NCBI RefSeq assembly: GCF_905171765.1
Contig: NC_053391.1
Coordinates: forward strand, 151,099,917-151,163,916
Source: Bufo bufo
Lineage: Eukaryota; Chordata; Amphibia; Anura; Bufonidae
Reading direction: 5' to 3'
DNA length: 64,000 bases
Part shown: positions 9,441 to 20,786 of the stretch, piece after piece
Position numbering within the stretch: the stretch's first letter is position 1
Layout: the number at the start of each line of letters is the position of its first letter
Program-made: the position numbers and the translations under genes
Notes under the pieces: generated by a model
Seen by the model: the letters and a program-made list of their open reading frames with translations, nothing else
Databases searched by the model: none
What the model was told of the DNA's origin: nothing

Positions 9441-10960
9441 AAAGAAAAAAAAAAGAAAAAAATTACACACACAACGCCAGTCGAGGCCGGCTGCGTGGTC
9501 CCATAACAAGTAAGTTCCATGTCTGTTCTGTCCTCAGTCCCGCTCGCTTGCTCAGTCATCTGTGGCTCGCAATACAATTTTCTTGGGGTGGCTCGCACGT
9601 GTGGCTTGTGCCATTAGAGTCCCACTCTCGTTATTGTTTTCTCTGACTCTTTTATTTTCTAGGTTGTTGGGTTTCATTGTTTTCTGTATAAGCAGTCATC
9701 CCAAGCCTGCCTTTGCGGACATCATCTTCTCCCAGGCATGCTTACTTTATCTACAAACTCGGGCTGAGGGGTGTTGGTGTCCGGCCTAAGTCCTGGGTAT
9801 CGGTTCATCTTCCAGTAGGAGGTACAGTAATAAGGCGCAAGTTTACGAAGTCTGTCGTGTCGCCTGACACGACAAGTCCTATCACGACTACAGGCACAGC
9901 ATACATAGTTTATCACGACCTTAAGCATTTTCTGTCTCAACTGCAGGTATTGGGGTACGTCCTGTCCTTAGTACAGGCACATTAGCTCATTAATCATGAT
10001 AGCCATATATTTCTGTGGATGGTTCCCCAGGCCTGGTGGGTTTACACTTCACTGAGTTTGCTACTTCGGTAGGACAACAGGCACCATGTTCTGACTTTTT
10101 GGCCCTTATTAGGAAGTGTGGCCTGGGGAATAAGTAGAGGTAAGTATTTGGCCACCAGGAACAGTTGGTGCCCGATCGGGGCACTTGGTGGATGGTTGGG
10201 GTTCATCTGGGCCGGGGGTCGTGGGCTGCGGCCCTCCGGCTGTTGCGGGGTTGTGGCTCCCGCGGTGCCCGGACAGCCTGTAGGTATCTGCCTGCAGCAG
10301 GGCGTTGTGGGGGTTGTGGTTGCGGCAGCTGAGGGGCCGCGGTTTGGGATGCCTGATCTAGGCACTTCCAACCGTTTCACCATTGTTTGTTTCAGTCTGC
10401 AGCTCTCAGGATTCAGACCTTCTCGTATATGGTCATCTGTTAGTCAACATAGGAGTAAATCGTTCCTGGTTCCAGACACTCTTCAATTGCATCAGCATTT
10501 AACCAGCTCCAAGAACGGTGTGGCGGTACACATGACAAGGAGATAAGGTAGATGGAAGGCACTGTGATATAAGACGGTAATATCCCGCACCTCCATCGTG
10601 AAGGGTCTTTTCGTTCAAAACAGGTGTCGTAACGGTAGGTGTATATTTACTCTAAACAGGGTCTGCTTCACTCCTTTCGTTTGAGGCGGTGTCTAAGCAC
10701 CAGATGCCTCCTCAGGTTATCAGGTGCATGGGACGTGGGAGGTAGTCGTGTTCTCCAGATATGGTCCAAATCTCCGATCAGAGATCCGTGCTTTCTGTTC
10801 ACTTGCCCTGTACGGTGCAATGAGTGTTTGATGGTATGGTTGGGTCTCCTTTTTGGCCCCTTTTAGGCCTATCCTCGCTACGGGCTCCCGGCATTTCCCA
10901 GCCTGAGGTTAGCTCTAGTTCCTACGTCCAGGGGCCGTCGCCCTGACCACAAGAAATATT
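9441..10960. other. No recognised gene; unclassified interior sequence
   Basis: I find no protein motif here. A G/C-rich stretch at 10,160-10,350 is open on the + strand for 142 codons, but its translation is low-complexity and matches nothing I know. Only the position between the 4,733 and 11,195 termini suggests it is transposon interior. Confidence 0.35.
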
Positions 10961-11195
10961 TACATACCGGATCCGTTCATCAGTACAACGACGAATCCGC
11001 TGTTTCGATGGATCCGAAACAGCACTTGATGTTGGCTTCAGGATTTCAGGATCAGTATCTTACCAAAAAAGCCGGAAAGACGCATCCGGAAAGAAAAAAT
11101 TATGCGTTCTTACGCGTTTTTTCCGGATCTGGCGTGTAATTCCGGCAAATGGAGTACACGACGGATCCGGACAAACGCAAGGTGTGAAGGAGCCC

Positions 11196-12115
11196 AAAGA
11201 CAAATTTTAGAAATTTAAGTCATGTCACCTATGCAGAGCAGGGTTTTTTCATCGGCAAAAATGGGTTAATGTCACCCACCAATTGAACAGACGATTTTTA
11301 AAATTAGGTCCTTGTCACCTATGCACTGCAAAAATGTCACCCAAGAATGTAACAGACGCTTTTGCACCCTACTCCATCTTCTGCTGTGCTGATGGCTCTG
11401 TGCGACCACCCGCCTCTTCCTCTGAACTACACAGGTCACTCGCATGACCTTGATTTCATGTGGGGTCGAGGGCCTCATCGTCCTCCACATCAACTTCCAC
11501 CCAGTCTTCATCCCTGCTCCTTCCTTGTCGTCTGCACACTGAAGAAAGACACTGCAGTTGGCAGCTGTGTTTCATCATTATCGAGTTGTGCTGCGGTGGT
11601 CCTCCCATGTACTTATACTAAAACATAGAGGTGGTTGGGCATCGGTGAATTAAATCTCTTCACTTCTGGGGCAGGGCTATGTGGATGGCCCTGGGAAACC
11701 CGGCTAGCAGAGTCAACAAAAAGCAGAAGAGAGACTGCTCCATTACTTGGGGCTCAGACTGCTTGGCTGATTTGCAAGGGGGTTAGCTGAAGGACTGATG
11801 GACAATGGGCTGCAGGTGCCAACTCTGACCTTCAGCAGGAGACTGGGTGGGAGACATTGTGAAGGAACTGGAGCATTGTCAGCCACCAATCTACTATCAC
11901 CTGTACCTTGTTCTGGCCTCACTGTTCGTAGAGCCGCATTCGGCCCTAGCAAATAACGCTGAGGTTCTGTTTGCCTACTCGCACCTGAGGAAGGTGTTTC
12001 ACTTGTGCGTGTAGCTGGCACAGATTGATCACGTCATTTCCCTGCAACAGGAGCTCCACCAGCAGCACCACGACCGGGGCCACATCCCTTATTCGACGCT
12101 GTCCACATTCTCCGC
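11196..12115 (-). other. Decayed remnant flanking the satellite, possibly BED/hAT coding
   Basis: Left half: TGTCACC and AACAGACG motifs recur at 11,222-11,355. Right half: the minus strand contains broken frames with an INLCQLHAQVKH stretch near 12,030 and a serine/proline/threonine-rich region, loosely like the N-terminal part of BED-finger hAT transposases. Frameshifts and stops prevent a firm call. It may be the left flank of the element that carries the satellite array. Confidence 0.3.
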
Positions 12116-13220
12116 AAATTAGGATCTTGCCCAAAATTGGTGTTTTTTAATAACAAAATATAACAGAAGTATCTAACACGTGTATTTTGCAGCAAAAGGC
12201 CGCAAATTTAGTAGCTCCACCAGCAGCACCTCGACCGGAGCCACGTCTCTTATTTAACGCTCTCCTTATTCTTTGCGTTCACACCACCAAACTAACAGAT
12301 GGTTTATGTCAGGCGACAATGTAACTGTCAATAGTCAACAATTAATTCACTGAGGGTAAGGCAGTGACGGGTGTCATAAAGATGAAAAAATTTCTTAAGG
12401 TCACACAATAGTGTGACAGGCGAATTTATATACAATTACTTCACGGTCACAAAAAATGTTAAATTGTCAACCAACAATGTAACTGCATATTGACTGGTTG
12501 TATTTGACTGTGACAAATGCAGCAAAGGCACCAAATGTAGTGTCTTGCACACAATGGGTGTTTTTTTTAAAACCAAAATATAACAGCAGTATCTACGCTT
12601 GTATTGGACTGTCAAAATGCAGCAAAGGCCGCAAATGTATTAACTTGCCCAAAATGGGTGTTTTTTAAAACTTAAAATATTATTGCAGTATTTAAAGCTT
12701 GTATTTCACTGTGACAAATGCAAATAAAGGCTCCAGATGTAGGGTCTTGCAAAAAAAATGGGTGTTTTTTTAAAACACAGTATATAATTGCAGTATTCAA
12801 AGCTTGTATTTCACTGTGACAAATGCAGCAAAGGCCCCAGATGTAGGGTTTTGCAAAAAATGGGTGTTTTTTTAAAACCAGAATATAACAGCAGTATCTA
12901 ACGCTTGTATTGGACTGTAAGAAATGCAGCAAAGGCCGCAAATGAAATATTTTGCCCAAAATGGGTGTTTTTTTCAACCAAGTATATAATTGCAGTATTT
13001 AAAGCTTTTATTTCACTGTGACAAATGCAACAAAGGCCACCAGATGTAGGGTCTTGCAAAAAAATAGTTTTTTTTAAAAAACTTAGTATATAATTTGCAG
13101 TATTTAAAACTTGTCTTTCACTGTCACAAATGCAACAAATGCCGCAAATGTATTATCTTGCCCAAAATGGGTGTTTTTAAAACCAGAATATAACAGTATA
13201 TCTAACGCTTGTATTGGACT
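12116..13220. repeat. Satellite array, segment 1 (~100-bp monomers)
   Basis: Two related monomer types of about 100 bp alternate. Type A has ATAATTGCAGTATTTAAAGC, TTGTATTTCACTGTGACAAA, GGCCCCAGATGTAGGGTC. Type B has ATATAACAGCAGTATCTAAC, GCTTGTATTGGACTGTCAG, GGCCGCAAATGTATTATTTT. Both end in a CAAAA..GGGTGTTTTTT run. The first copies (12,130-12,660) are less regular. The segment stops inside a type-B monomer at GTATTGGACT, where a Penelope-like element inserted. Confidence 0.9.
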
Positions 13221-13626
13221 ATGATAGAGAACTCTAGCAATATGCGGTGCAATAAGAATAATTTTTATTGAAGGTACGGCAATTTTACACGTGACGTTTC
13301 GGCCATACAGATAGCCTTCATCAGACTTTAATATACAGACAAACAAAAAAAACGAGTTACAACTTATATCCAAGTAAGTGGATTACAACGATCACTGGTT
13401 TCACGTAAAACGTAATGCAAGGTTACAAATATATGACAAGATCGTTTCCGGTGTATTTCCTTCCGGGAAATCTGTGATTGAAGTCATATAAAAATCTCTG
13501 TGATCAGAAAGTTAAGGCAAAAGCAAACACTTATCTCATAGTATGCACATCAAGATCAAATCAAACGTACATTAAATCTGTATCTATGGTATCACAAAGG
13601 GAAATAATGGGCAAAAATTGAGCAAA

Positions 13627-13657
<31 letters not shown>

Positions 13658-14129
13658 TAGACTGTATATGTATGACTATACATATGTATGACCAGATATA
13701 ATATATATTATTATACTTTTTAACTTTTTATAAAAAGGACGTCATAAGCCGAGATAAAATATCAGAATATATGGTATACAGAAAAATAATACATGAAATT
13801 ACATCCACATCAAACAACATTATGTGATTTAGATTCTGAGAGCCACTGAGTATATATGGCATATATATAAAGCCATTCAATGTATGTGATGTGGAATATA
13901 TCCATATAGCCTCCTGGAGCCATTGAATGGTGAAAAAATGATTAGACAATATGGCCAATAGTATCACATATAGCATATACAGATATATCCACCTATACAT
14001 TTGACTATGACAAGAACCCCCCTAATGAATTAACCTAAAGCCGCTTTTTGATACTGCCTGGGCGATGCTGGGGATCAGGTAATGCGCAGAAAATATCTGC
14101 TGCTTTGAGGAATCAGCCGCTGCTTCTGG
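13221..14129 (-). repeat. PLE-1 left terminal repeat (inverted copy)
   Basis: About 900 bp here is the reverse complement of 15,465-15,622 plus 22,087-22,805. Landmarks include GCCACTGAG..CATTCAATG, GATCAGAAAGTTAAGGCAAA and the outer ATTGCACCGCATATTGC (read on the minus strand). It contains a TA-rich run at 13,631-13,660. The arm ends at the CTGACAGTCACCCAGAAG motif where the coding region begins. Confidence 0.85.
13288..13330 (-). ncRNA. Hammerhead motif in PLE-1 left terminal repeat
   Basis: On the minus strand CTGATGA (13,324-13,318) is followed by a stem II of GGCT/GGCC around an ATCTGTAT loop, then GAAA, then CGTC. Core positions fit CUGANGA..GAAA and the cleavage triplet is GUC. Stem I is weak (GU/AC adjacent to the core). 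This is the inverted twin of the motif at 22,700-22,742. Confidence 0.7.
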
Positions 14130-14681
14130 GTGACTGTCAGATTTTTGGAACGACAAAAATCTGAGGGACATATTGGTCAAAGCAGACCTAGGCCCCTCTA
14201 TAGGCAGGTCCAGACAAACCTTTTACAGAAACAAAAACAGGGAACATTTCCGTGTATACACTGCCTCCAGTGGTCTAATGTGCTTAAAGGTTCTCATTTT
14301 GTACATCCCCTCTCTGGTAAACGTTTCCCAGTACGTGGTTTCTTCACGTGTGATTCCTCCTATGTGATATATATACTCAAGTTTCCATGTGGAGAAATTT
14401 ATGTGGGGGAAACCACTCAAAAATTTTGTGACAGAGTGCGTCAACACAAGTCTAACATTAGACAAGGCAACTTGCTACTCCCAGTACCAGCCCACTTTGC
14501 ATCCGCAGGGCACAATCTTTCTCATTTGAAATACCAAGTCATAGAGCAGGTGTTACCACATAGGAGGGGTGAAGACAGGGTGAAACTACTCATAAAAAGG
14601 GAAGCTTTCTGGATCCACACATTGGATACCCTAGAACCAAAAGGCCTCAATTGGGAATATGAAATTCTGGGTTTTACATGA
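14130..14681 (+). pseudogene. PLE-1 GIY-YIG endonuclease domain (C-terminal part of the PLE protein)
   Basis: An open frame of 183 codons reads as the C-terminal endonuclease of a Penelope-like protein. The GIY-YIG core is visible as SYVIYILKFPCGEIYVGETT (about residues 77-96), followed by DRVRQHKSNI. Later come HFASAGHNLSHLKYQVIEQV and REAFWIHTLDTLEPKGLN, the conserved end of GIY-YIG PLEs. In the family this domain nicks target DNA for reverse transcription. The N-terminal reverse transcriptase is absent: sequence upstream of 14,130 is the inverted terminal repeat. The frame itself is unbroken, but the element cannot be autonomous. The ATG at 14,130 is merely the first in the frame; the true frame began further upstream. 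Confidence 0.85.
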
Positions 14682-15464
14682 ATATCATTCAGTTATTTGA
14701 TTAAAATAAGATACATATATCGATCTCTGGGTTTCTGGATCCCTAAAGGAATTTGTCTAACATGGATAAACTATATACTATATGGTAGAATTGTCATATC
14801 ATTTTTACTGTCCATGGTTTTTACACGAACACATTTCAATGACTATTTTCTCTCTTTATTCACAGATTCCATAGTATATGTCAGCTAATAGACATAGTAT
14901 TCTTTTGTTCATTGGTATTTATATAGACAATTCGGCCTATGGGGTGGGTATTAGTATTATAATCACAAAAATATAAAAAAAATAGTAATACTACCATATA
15001 TCCCAAGGGGTTCTCATTTATTTTTGACCCTGGCATAACTACAAATTGTCATTGTCTAAATTACTAACTGTTTTCTTCACTATCCATTCCCTTGTTTTCT
15101 TCTCTATATATCCTTTGTCTTAGTGATCTAATTGTGTCTCCCATTACTTTTCTATAAAACTTTTTTTGAGGCTTTATATTCGTGATCCTTTTCCTGATAC
15201 TCTATATTATGTAACGTTCTGTCCATATAAATGTTATGTTCTTACAGGTGTAATTCGAGCCACTACAATCATAATAAATCTTCTTGATAGACTGCGCCTG
15301 CCCCTCATTACTATGCTAATCTGCCCTTATGTATGCGATGCTGCCCGGAACGACGGCGTGCATTCAGCATTAGTCCTAAAGAGGGCTTGGGAGCGCGGAA
15401 CAGTTGTTTCTGCGCATGCGCGGCGTCCGGAATGACTTCCGGTACGCGCGGCATTTGAAGCCGA
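14682..15464 (+). other. PLE-1 3' untranslated region
   Basis: AT-rich sequence follows the endonuclease stop codon and carries no coding frame I believe. From about 15,290 it becomes G/C-richer (CTGCGCATGCGCGGCGTCCGG near 15,410), marking entry into the right terminal repeat. Confidence 0.5.
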
Positions 15465-15976
15465 CTGACAGTCACCCAGAAGTCAGCGGGCTGATTCCTC
15501 AAAGCAGCAGATATTTTCTGTGCATTACCTGATCACCAGCATCTCCCAGGCAGTATCAAAAACGGCTTTAGGTTAATTCATAAGGGGGGTTCTTGTCATA
15601 GTCCAAATGTATAGGTGGATATACAGTCAGGTCCATAAATATTGGGACATCAACACAATTCTAACATTTTTTGTCTCTATACACCACCACAATGGATTTG
15701 AAATGAAACGAACAAGATGTGCTTTAACTGCAGACTGTCAGCTTTAATTTGAGGGTATTTACATCCAAATCAGGTGAACGGTTTAGGAAATACAACAGTT
15801 TGCATATGTGCCTTCTACTTGTTAAGGGACCAAAAGTAATGGACAATTGGGCTTCTCAGCTGTTCCATTGCCAGGTGTGTGTTATTCCCTCATTATCCCA
15901 ATTACAATGAGCAGATAAAACGTCCAGAGTTCATTTCAAGTGTGCTATTTGCATTGAATCTGTTGCTATCAACTCT

Positions 15977-16184
15977 TGTCATGGTCTTACCTTCTTGCTG
16001 TTCTCCTTCGTTTGACATGTGCTGGCGGCCATCTTGGTTTCTGGGTTTCTTGTAGCCTTCCACCCTGCGGCTCCTCCTTCCCACTGGGAGGAGCTGGATG
16101 CCTAGCTCATATATATAGGAGGTCTGTGGCTTCAGTTCCTTGCTTGGTCCTCTTGTTGTACGTCTGGTTCATGGTTCCGTGACA
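15977..16184 (+). repeat. gypsy-1 5' LTR
   Basis: The LTR starts TGTCATGGTCTTACC and ends GGTTCCGTGACA. A TATA-like CATATATATAGG lies near 16,110, the likely promoter. The right copy (20,573-20,781) has the same ends, one C[T]GGCGGCC-region base difference and a TA length difference. Confidence 0.92.
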
Positions 16185-16197
16185 TTAGGACCAAGCC

Positions 16198-17200
16198 ATG
16201 AATTCTGACGGTACAGGGCCATCCTCGCTACCCACGCTGGTTGCCAGACTTGATCAGCAGGATCACCTGTTGGGTCGGTTCGCTGTGGCGTTGCAAACCC
16301 TGCTTGAACGCACGGCTCATTTCGCTCACGCGTTGCCGATGGGTCGGTTGTCGCTCCTGGGCTCGCTCCTACTGCCGCTCCGGTTGTTGCGCCAGAGTCT
16401 AACCCCGACACCTGTTGTTGCGCCTGCGGTGTTTCGGGTATGACCGTTTCTTGCCCCTCTTCCACAGCGCTTTGGGGGAGAGCCAACTCAGTGCCGAGGT
16501 TTCCTTAACCAGGTGGGCATTATTTCGAGTTGCTGCCACATGCCTTTCCTACTGAGAGATCAAAGGTGGGCTTCTTGATCTCGCTGCTCCTCGGACAAGG
16601 CCTTGGCCTGGGCCAGCCCTTTATGGGAGAACAACAATCTGGTGGTTGCCGAGTTTTCCGGTTTTGTTGCTTCTCTTCGGAAGGTATTCGATGTGCCGGC
16701 TCGTGCTGCCTCTGCTGCGAAGCTCCTTATGTCCATCAGACAGGGTTCACGATCCGTAGCTGAATACGCCATTGAGTTTCGTACCCTGGCAGCAGAGGTG
16801 GCTGGAATAATGAGGCTCTGGTCGGCCTGCTTTCTCTCATGTCTCTCGGATGCCTTGAAGGATGAGGTTGCAGCTAAGGACCTACCAGTTGAGCTCGAGT
16901 CTCTAATTTTCTTTCCTGATTTTGATTGACACCAGACTCAGGGAGAGACTTCCTTTAAGGAGAACCTGCGGAGGCCTTCTAACAGATTGGTGCCTACGTT
17001 TGCTGTCCCACCCGTGCCTCCCTCTCCTCCCACGCCTCCTGGGGATGACTTGTCTGGGGGTGAACCCATGCAGCTGGGGTTTGCTCGCCTGTCCGAAGGG
17101 AGAGGGCACTCCGGAGACGCGAGGGCCGATGCATGTACTGTGGTCTCGGTGGGCATTTTCGGTTGGCATGTCCGAACCGTCCGGGAAAACGCTCGTACCT
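16198..17200 (+). pseudogene. gypsy-1 gag, frameshifted
   Basis: The capsid region is readable as VAEFSGFVASLRKVFDVPAR, then SVAEYAIEFRTLAAEVA and LSDALKDEVAAKDLPVELES at 16,600-16,910, typical of Sushi-like gag proteins. A zinc knuckle CMYCGLGGHFRLACP lies at about 17,130-17,175 (C-x2-C-x4-H-x4-C). At least three frame changes and early stops separate the start near 16,198 from the knuckle, so no working Gag can be made. Confidence 0.82.
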
Positions 17201-17299
17201 GAGATCCTGTCGGGGGCAGATCTTGGGTGGAGTCTCCTCGTCCCCGGTTTCCCGTGTTGACAAACCACTGATCACTGTTAGTCCTCTCCTGGGTCGGGG

Positions 17300-19080
17300 G
17301 CTCGGTGACGACCCAGGCGTTGGTGGACTCTGTGCTGGTGTTTGTTCATTGATAGTGTGTTCGCTGCCGCCAATTCCATTCCTCTGCAGGCTCGAGGTTT
17401 CCCCACTGCTCTTGAGGCGATAGACGGCAGACCCCTTCTGCTCCGCCACAAACGTGACTCATGAGACCCTTCCAGTGGGGATAGCCATTGGTGCCGTTCA
17501 CAGAGAGTCGGTCTTGCCTCCAGGTTATTTCGTCTCCACACTACTCGTGGTCTTGGGGTACCCCTGGCTCCAGAAGCATAATCCGACTTTCGATTGGAGA
17601 TCGGTCGAGATCCTCTCGTGGTCACCGCAGTGTGGGGGCTAGTTGCATCCATGGGTCTGTCAAGTTGCTGTGTACTTCCTCGGACTCTCTGTTGCCTCCT
17701 GAATACGAGGAGTACCGGGATGTATTCGATAAGGTGCGCGCTGGTTGCCCTACCTCCGCACCGCCCATATGTTACGATTGTGCCATAGAGTTACAATCTG
17801 GTGCCGTTCCTCCTCGTGGCAAAGTCTATCCACTGTCGGTAGCGGAGAATGAGGCCATGGAGGAGTAACGTGAGGGAGGCGCTTTCACGCGGACACATAC
17901 GCAAATCTTTCGTCCCCGCAGGGGCTTGGATTTTTCTTTGTGAAAAAAGAAGGGCGGTGAGTTGAGGGCCTTGCATCGATTACAAGGGGTCTCAATCGCA
18001 TCACGATCAAGAACGCTACCCGATACCCTTGATTTCCGAGCTGTTCGATCGCCTTAAAGGGGCCACGGTCTTTACCAAACTCGACCTGAGTGCGGCAATA
18101 TAACCTGGTAAGATCCAAGCGGGCGATGAGTGGAAGACCCGCGTTTAACACCAGGACCGGTCATTACGAATCCTTGGTTAAGCCCTTTGGGTTGTGCAAT
18201 GCGCCCGCAGTCTTTCAGGAATTCATCAACGATTTTTCCGTGACCTGTTGCAGCAGTGTGTGGTGGTCTATTTGGATGACATCTTGGTATATTCTGAATC
18301 CATGGAGGCCCACATTCTGGATGTCAGACGAGTGTTGCAACGGTTACGAGAGAACAAGCTGTTCGGTAAGCTTGAGAAATGGCGAATTTCACCGATCCCA
18401 GGTAACTCTTCTTAGGTTACATCATTTTCCGCTGAGGGGTTTCTCCATGGATCCTGAGAAGGTTTCGGGCTGTCTTACAGTGGCCCCAGCCCAGTGGTCT
18501 TCGTTCCCTGCAGCGCTTTTTGGGCTTCGCCAATTATTATCGGAAGTTCATCAGGGACTTTTCCATGCTGGCCAAGCCACTCACGGATCTGACCAGAAGG
18601 GCAGTTAATTCCCAGGTCTGGCCGCTCGAGGCCAACTGAGCTTTTGAGGCCCTAAAGTCCGCCTTTGTGTCGGCTCCGATTCTGTCGCATCCCAACCCTG
18701 GGTTGCCCTTTGTCCTCGAGGTGGACGCGTCTGAGACGGGAGTAGGCGCCCTCTGTCTCAGCGTAGAACACCAGAGGGTCCTCTGCTTCCTTGTGGTTTT
18801 ACTCCCGGAAACTGTCTTCCGCGGAGTGCAACTATCAGATTGGTGACAGGGAGTTATTGGCCATCGTGCAGGCCCTTAAAGAATGGAGGCACTTGCTCGA
18901 GGGTTTCGTGGATCCGGTTCTCATCCTGACGACCACAAGAATCTGACCTACCTTTCTGAGGCCAAGAGATTGACACCACGTCAGGCCAGATAGGCTCTGT
19001 TCTTGTCACTTTTTAATTACGTGGTCTCCTACCTACCCGGTTCCAAGAACATCAGGGCGGATGCCTTATCACGGCAGTAC
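17300..19080 (+). pseudogene. gypsy-1 protease, reverse transcriptase and RNase H remnants
   Basis: A protease-like region surrounds 17,345-17,400. Reverse transcriptase is shown by [20 protein letters not shown] (about 18,176-18,235) and [20 protein letters not shown] (18,262-18,320), with the YLDD active site intact. An RNase H block with [14 protein letters not shown] residues lies near 18,715-18,745, and a later stretch encodes [17 protein letters not shown] with a shift. Frames change repeatedly (for example near 17,640, 17,870, 18,235 and 18,410). The order matches Ty3/gypsy pol. Confidence 0.82.
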
Positions 19081-20560
19081 TCCGAGCTGTCCCAGGGAGG
19101 AGTCGATTCCGACTTCGGTCATACCTCCGAATCAGATCCTGGCCGCCAATTCGCACCAGCCTGACCTCGTTCCCCTGGGTGAGCAGATTTTGGCGGCTCA
19201 ATCTGGTTGGCTTCCCTCTGGGAGACCCAACGGCAGATGTTTTGTGCCTGAGGAGTTGCGCACTCGTTGTTGCGAACCTACCATAACTCCAAGACCACGG
19301 GGCATCCTGGAAAGAATCAGCTGTCCTGGGCTGTTATCACGTCTGTTCTGGTGGCCTTCCCTACGTTCCGACACGCCCGCATATGTAGCGGCATGCTCCG
19401 TTTGTGCCCAGAGTAAGTCCCCCTCGCAAACTTCCGTTGGGCCTTCTGCAACCATAGTCCACCGGGGAGCGCCCATGGTCACACCTGGGGATGGATTTCA
19501 TTGTGGACCTCCCTGCATCCCCGAGGCCATACGGTCATTCTCATGATTGTGGATCGGTTTTTCCAAAAATGTGCCCTGTGTTCCTCTCAAGAAGGAGCAC
19601 CTCTGCACAAGAGTTGGCCACGATTTTTGCCAGGGAGGTCTTCCGGTTGCACGGTTTGCCCAAGGAGATTGTGTCGGATCGGGGGGAGTCAGTTTGTGTC
19701 CAGGTTCTGGCGCGCCTTTTTGCTCCCAGTTGGGGATTCATCTCTCCTTCTCCTCGCCTAACCACCCTCAGTCCAATGGGGCCGCAGAACATCCAATCAG
19801 GCCTTGGAGCAATTCCTTCGTTGCTATGTCTCCGATCACCAAGACAATTGGGTTGACCTCCTGCCTTGGGCTGATTTGCCAGGAACAACGGCGGTGAACT
19901 CTTCCTCTGGGACGTCTCCCTTCATGGCCAATTATGGGTTTCCAACCTGCCGAGTTACCGGAGGTATTCTCTCCCCAGGATATTCCGGCTGTGGAGGATC
20001 ACCTTTCCGTCCTACGTGCTTCTTGGTACAGATCCAGAAGTCCCTTGAGGTCTCTGCGCAGCGCCAGAGACTCCAGGCTGATCGCAGACGAGCGCCTGCT
20101 CCTTCCTACCAGTCGGAGACCGTGTATGGTTGTCCACCCGCAACCTCAACCTTCGAGTGTCCCACTCCCAAGCTGTGCGCCTCGCTTTTGTTGGTCCCTT
20201 CCGAGTGCTTCGCAGGGTAAACCCGGTAGCCTAGCCCTTGCGCTTCCTCCTGGTCATGCGGATCTCCAAACGTGTTTCATGTCTCCCTGTTGAAGCCCAC
20301 TGGTGTGTAATCGTTTCACTTCCTCGTTCCGCGGCCTTCGTCCGGTCCAAAGTGGTGCAATCGTGAGGAATATGAGGCAATACCTGGACTCACGCCTGGT
20401 CCGCGGTCGGTTTGCAGTTTTTGGTCCATTGGCGTGGTTATGGTCCAAGGAGCGTTCCTGGGTTCCCTCCGCAGATGTCCATGCTCCTGCCTTGCTCCGA
20501 GCCTTCCACGCGACGCTTCCCTCAGAAACCGTTTTATGCTCCGCGGAGGAGGGGCCCTTG
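19081..20560 (+). pseudogene. gypsy-1 integrase and chromodomain-like end
   Basis: Integrase fragments include a zinc-binding LLSRLFWWPSLRSD..CSVCAQSK stretch (19,330-19,415), MDFIVDLPASPR (19,491), a degraded VSDRG..QFVS motif near 19,670, and PQSNGAAE near 19,770. Near 20,425-20,470 a VHWRGYGPRERSWVP-like stretch marks the chromodomain found in chromoviruses; it is readable only across frames. Frameshifts make it non-functional. Confidence 0.78.
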
Positions 20561-20572
20561 AGGGGGAGGTAC

Positions 20573-20781
20573 TGTCATGGTCTTACCTTCTTGCTGTTCT
20601 CCTTCGTTTGACATGTGCTGCGGCCATCTTGGTTTCTGGGTTTCTTGTAGCCTTCCACCCTGCGGCTCCTCCTTCCCACTGGGAGGAGCTGGATGCCTAG
20701 CTCATATATATATGGAGGTCTGTGGCTTCAGTTCCATTGCTTGGTCCTCTTGTTGTACGTCTGGTTCATGGTTCCGTGACA
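20573..20781 (+). repeat. gypsy-1 3' LTR
   Basis: This is the second LTR copy, preceded by the polypurine run GAGGGGGAGG and followed by the ACTCT duplication. It is nearly the same as the 5' copy. Confidence 0.92.
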
Positions 20782-20786
20782 ACTCT

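Larger units (their letters stand above)
4733..11195. mobile_element. Possible large element bounded by matching inverted termini
   Basis: The left edge reads GGGCTCTTTCACACTTGCG (4734-4752). The right edge, read on the minus strand, is GGGCTCCTTCACACCTTGCG (11195-11176). About 250 bp inside each end is rich in GGATCCG, TCCGGA and CGACGGATCC words, typical of a DNA-transposon terminal region common in frog repeats. The interior (about 5.9 kb) holds a Penelope-like terminal repeat, a minisatellite and otherwise unrecognised sequence, with no transposase. No clear target duplication flanks the pair, so the two termini could belong to two separate short elements of one family. Confidence 0.45.
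15977..20781 (+). mobile_element. Ty3/gypsy chromovirus gypsy-1, inserted in Tc1-A
   Basis: Two LTRs of 208-209 bp (TGTCATGG..CCGTGACA) bound a 4.8-kb element, with ACTCT duplicated at 15,972-15,976 and 20,782-20,786. A purine run GAGGGGGAGG precedes the right LTR. Domain order is gag with zinc knuckle, protease, reverse transcriptase, RNase H, integrase and a chromodomain-like end, all on the + strand and broken by many frameshifts. The LTR pair differs by only a few small indels and substitutions. Confidence 0.92.

Noticed and set aside
10118..10546. 142-codon + strand frame as a gene
   Set aside because: Low-complexity, no recognisable domain, no splice or promoter context; consistent with chance in GC-rich DNA.
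5150..10950. A DIRS-type (tyrosine recombinase) element
   Set aside because: The GC-rich ends around 5.2 and 10.3 kb seemed reminiscent, but I found no reverse transcriptase, recombinase or matching internal repeat.
13631..13660. TA run as a further Tc1 insertion site
   Set aside because: No Tc1 terminus borders it; it is a simple microsatellite in the PLE-1 arm.
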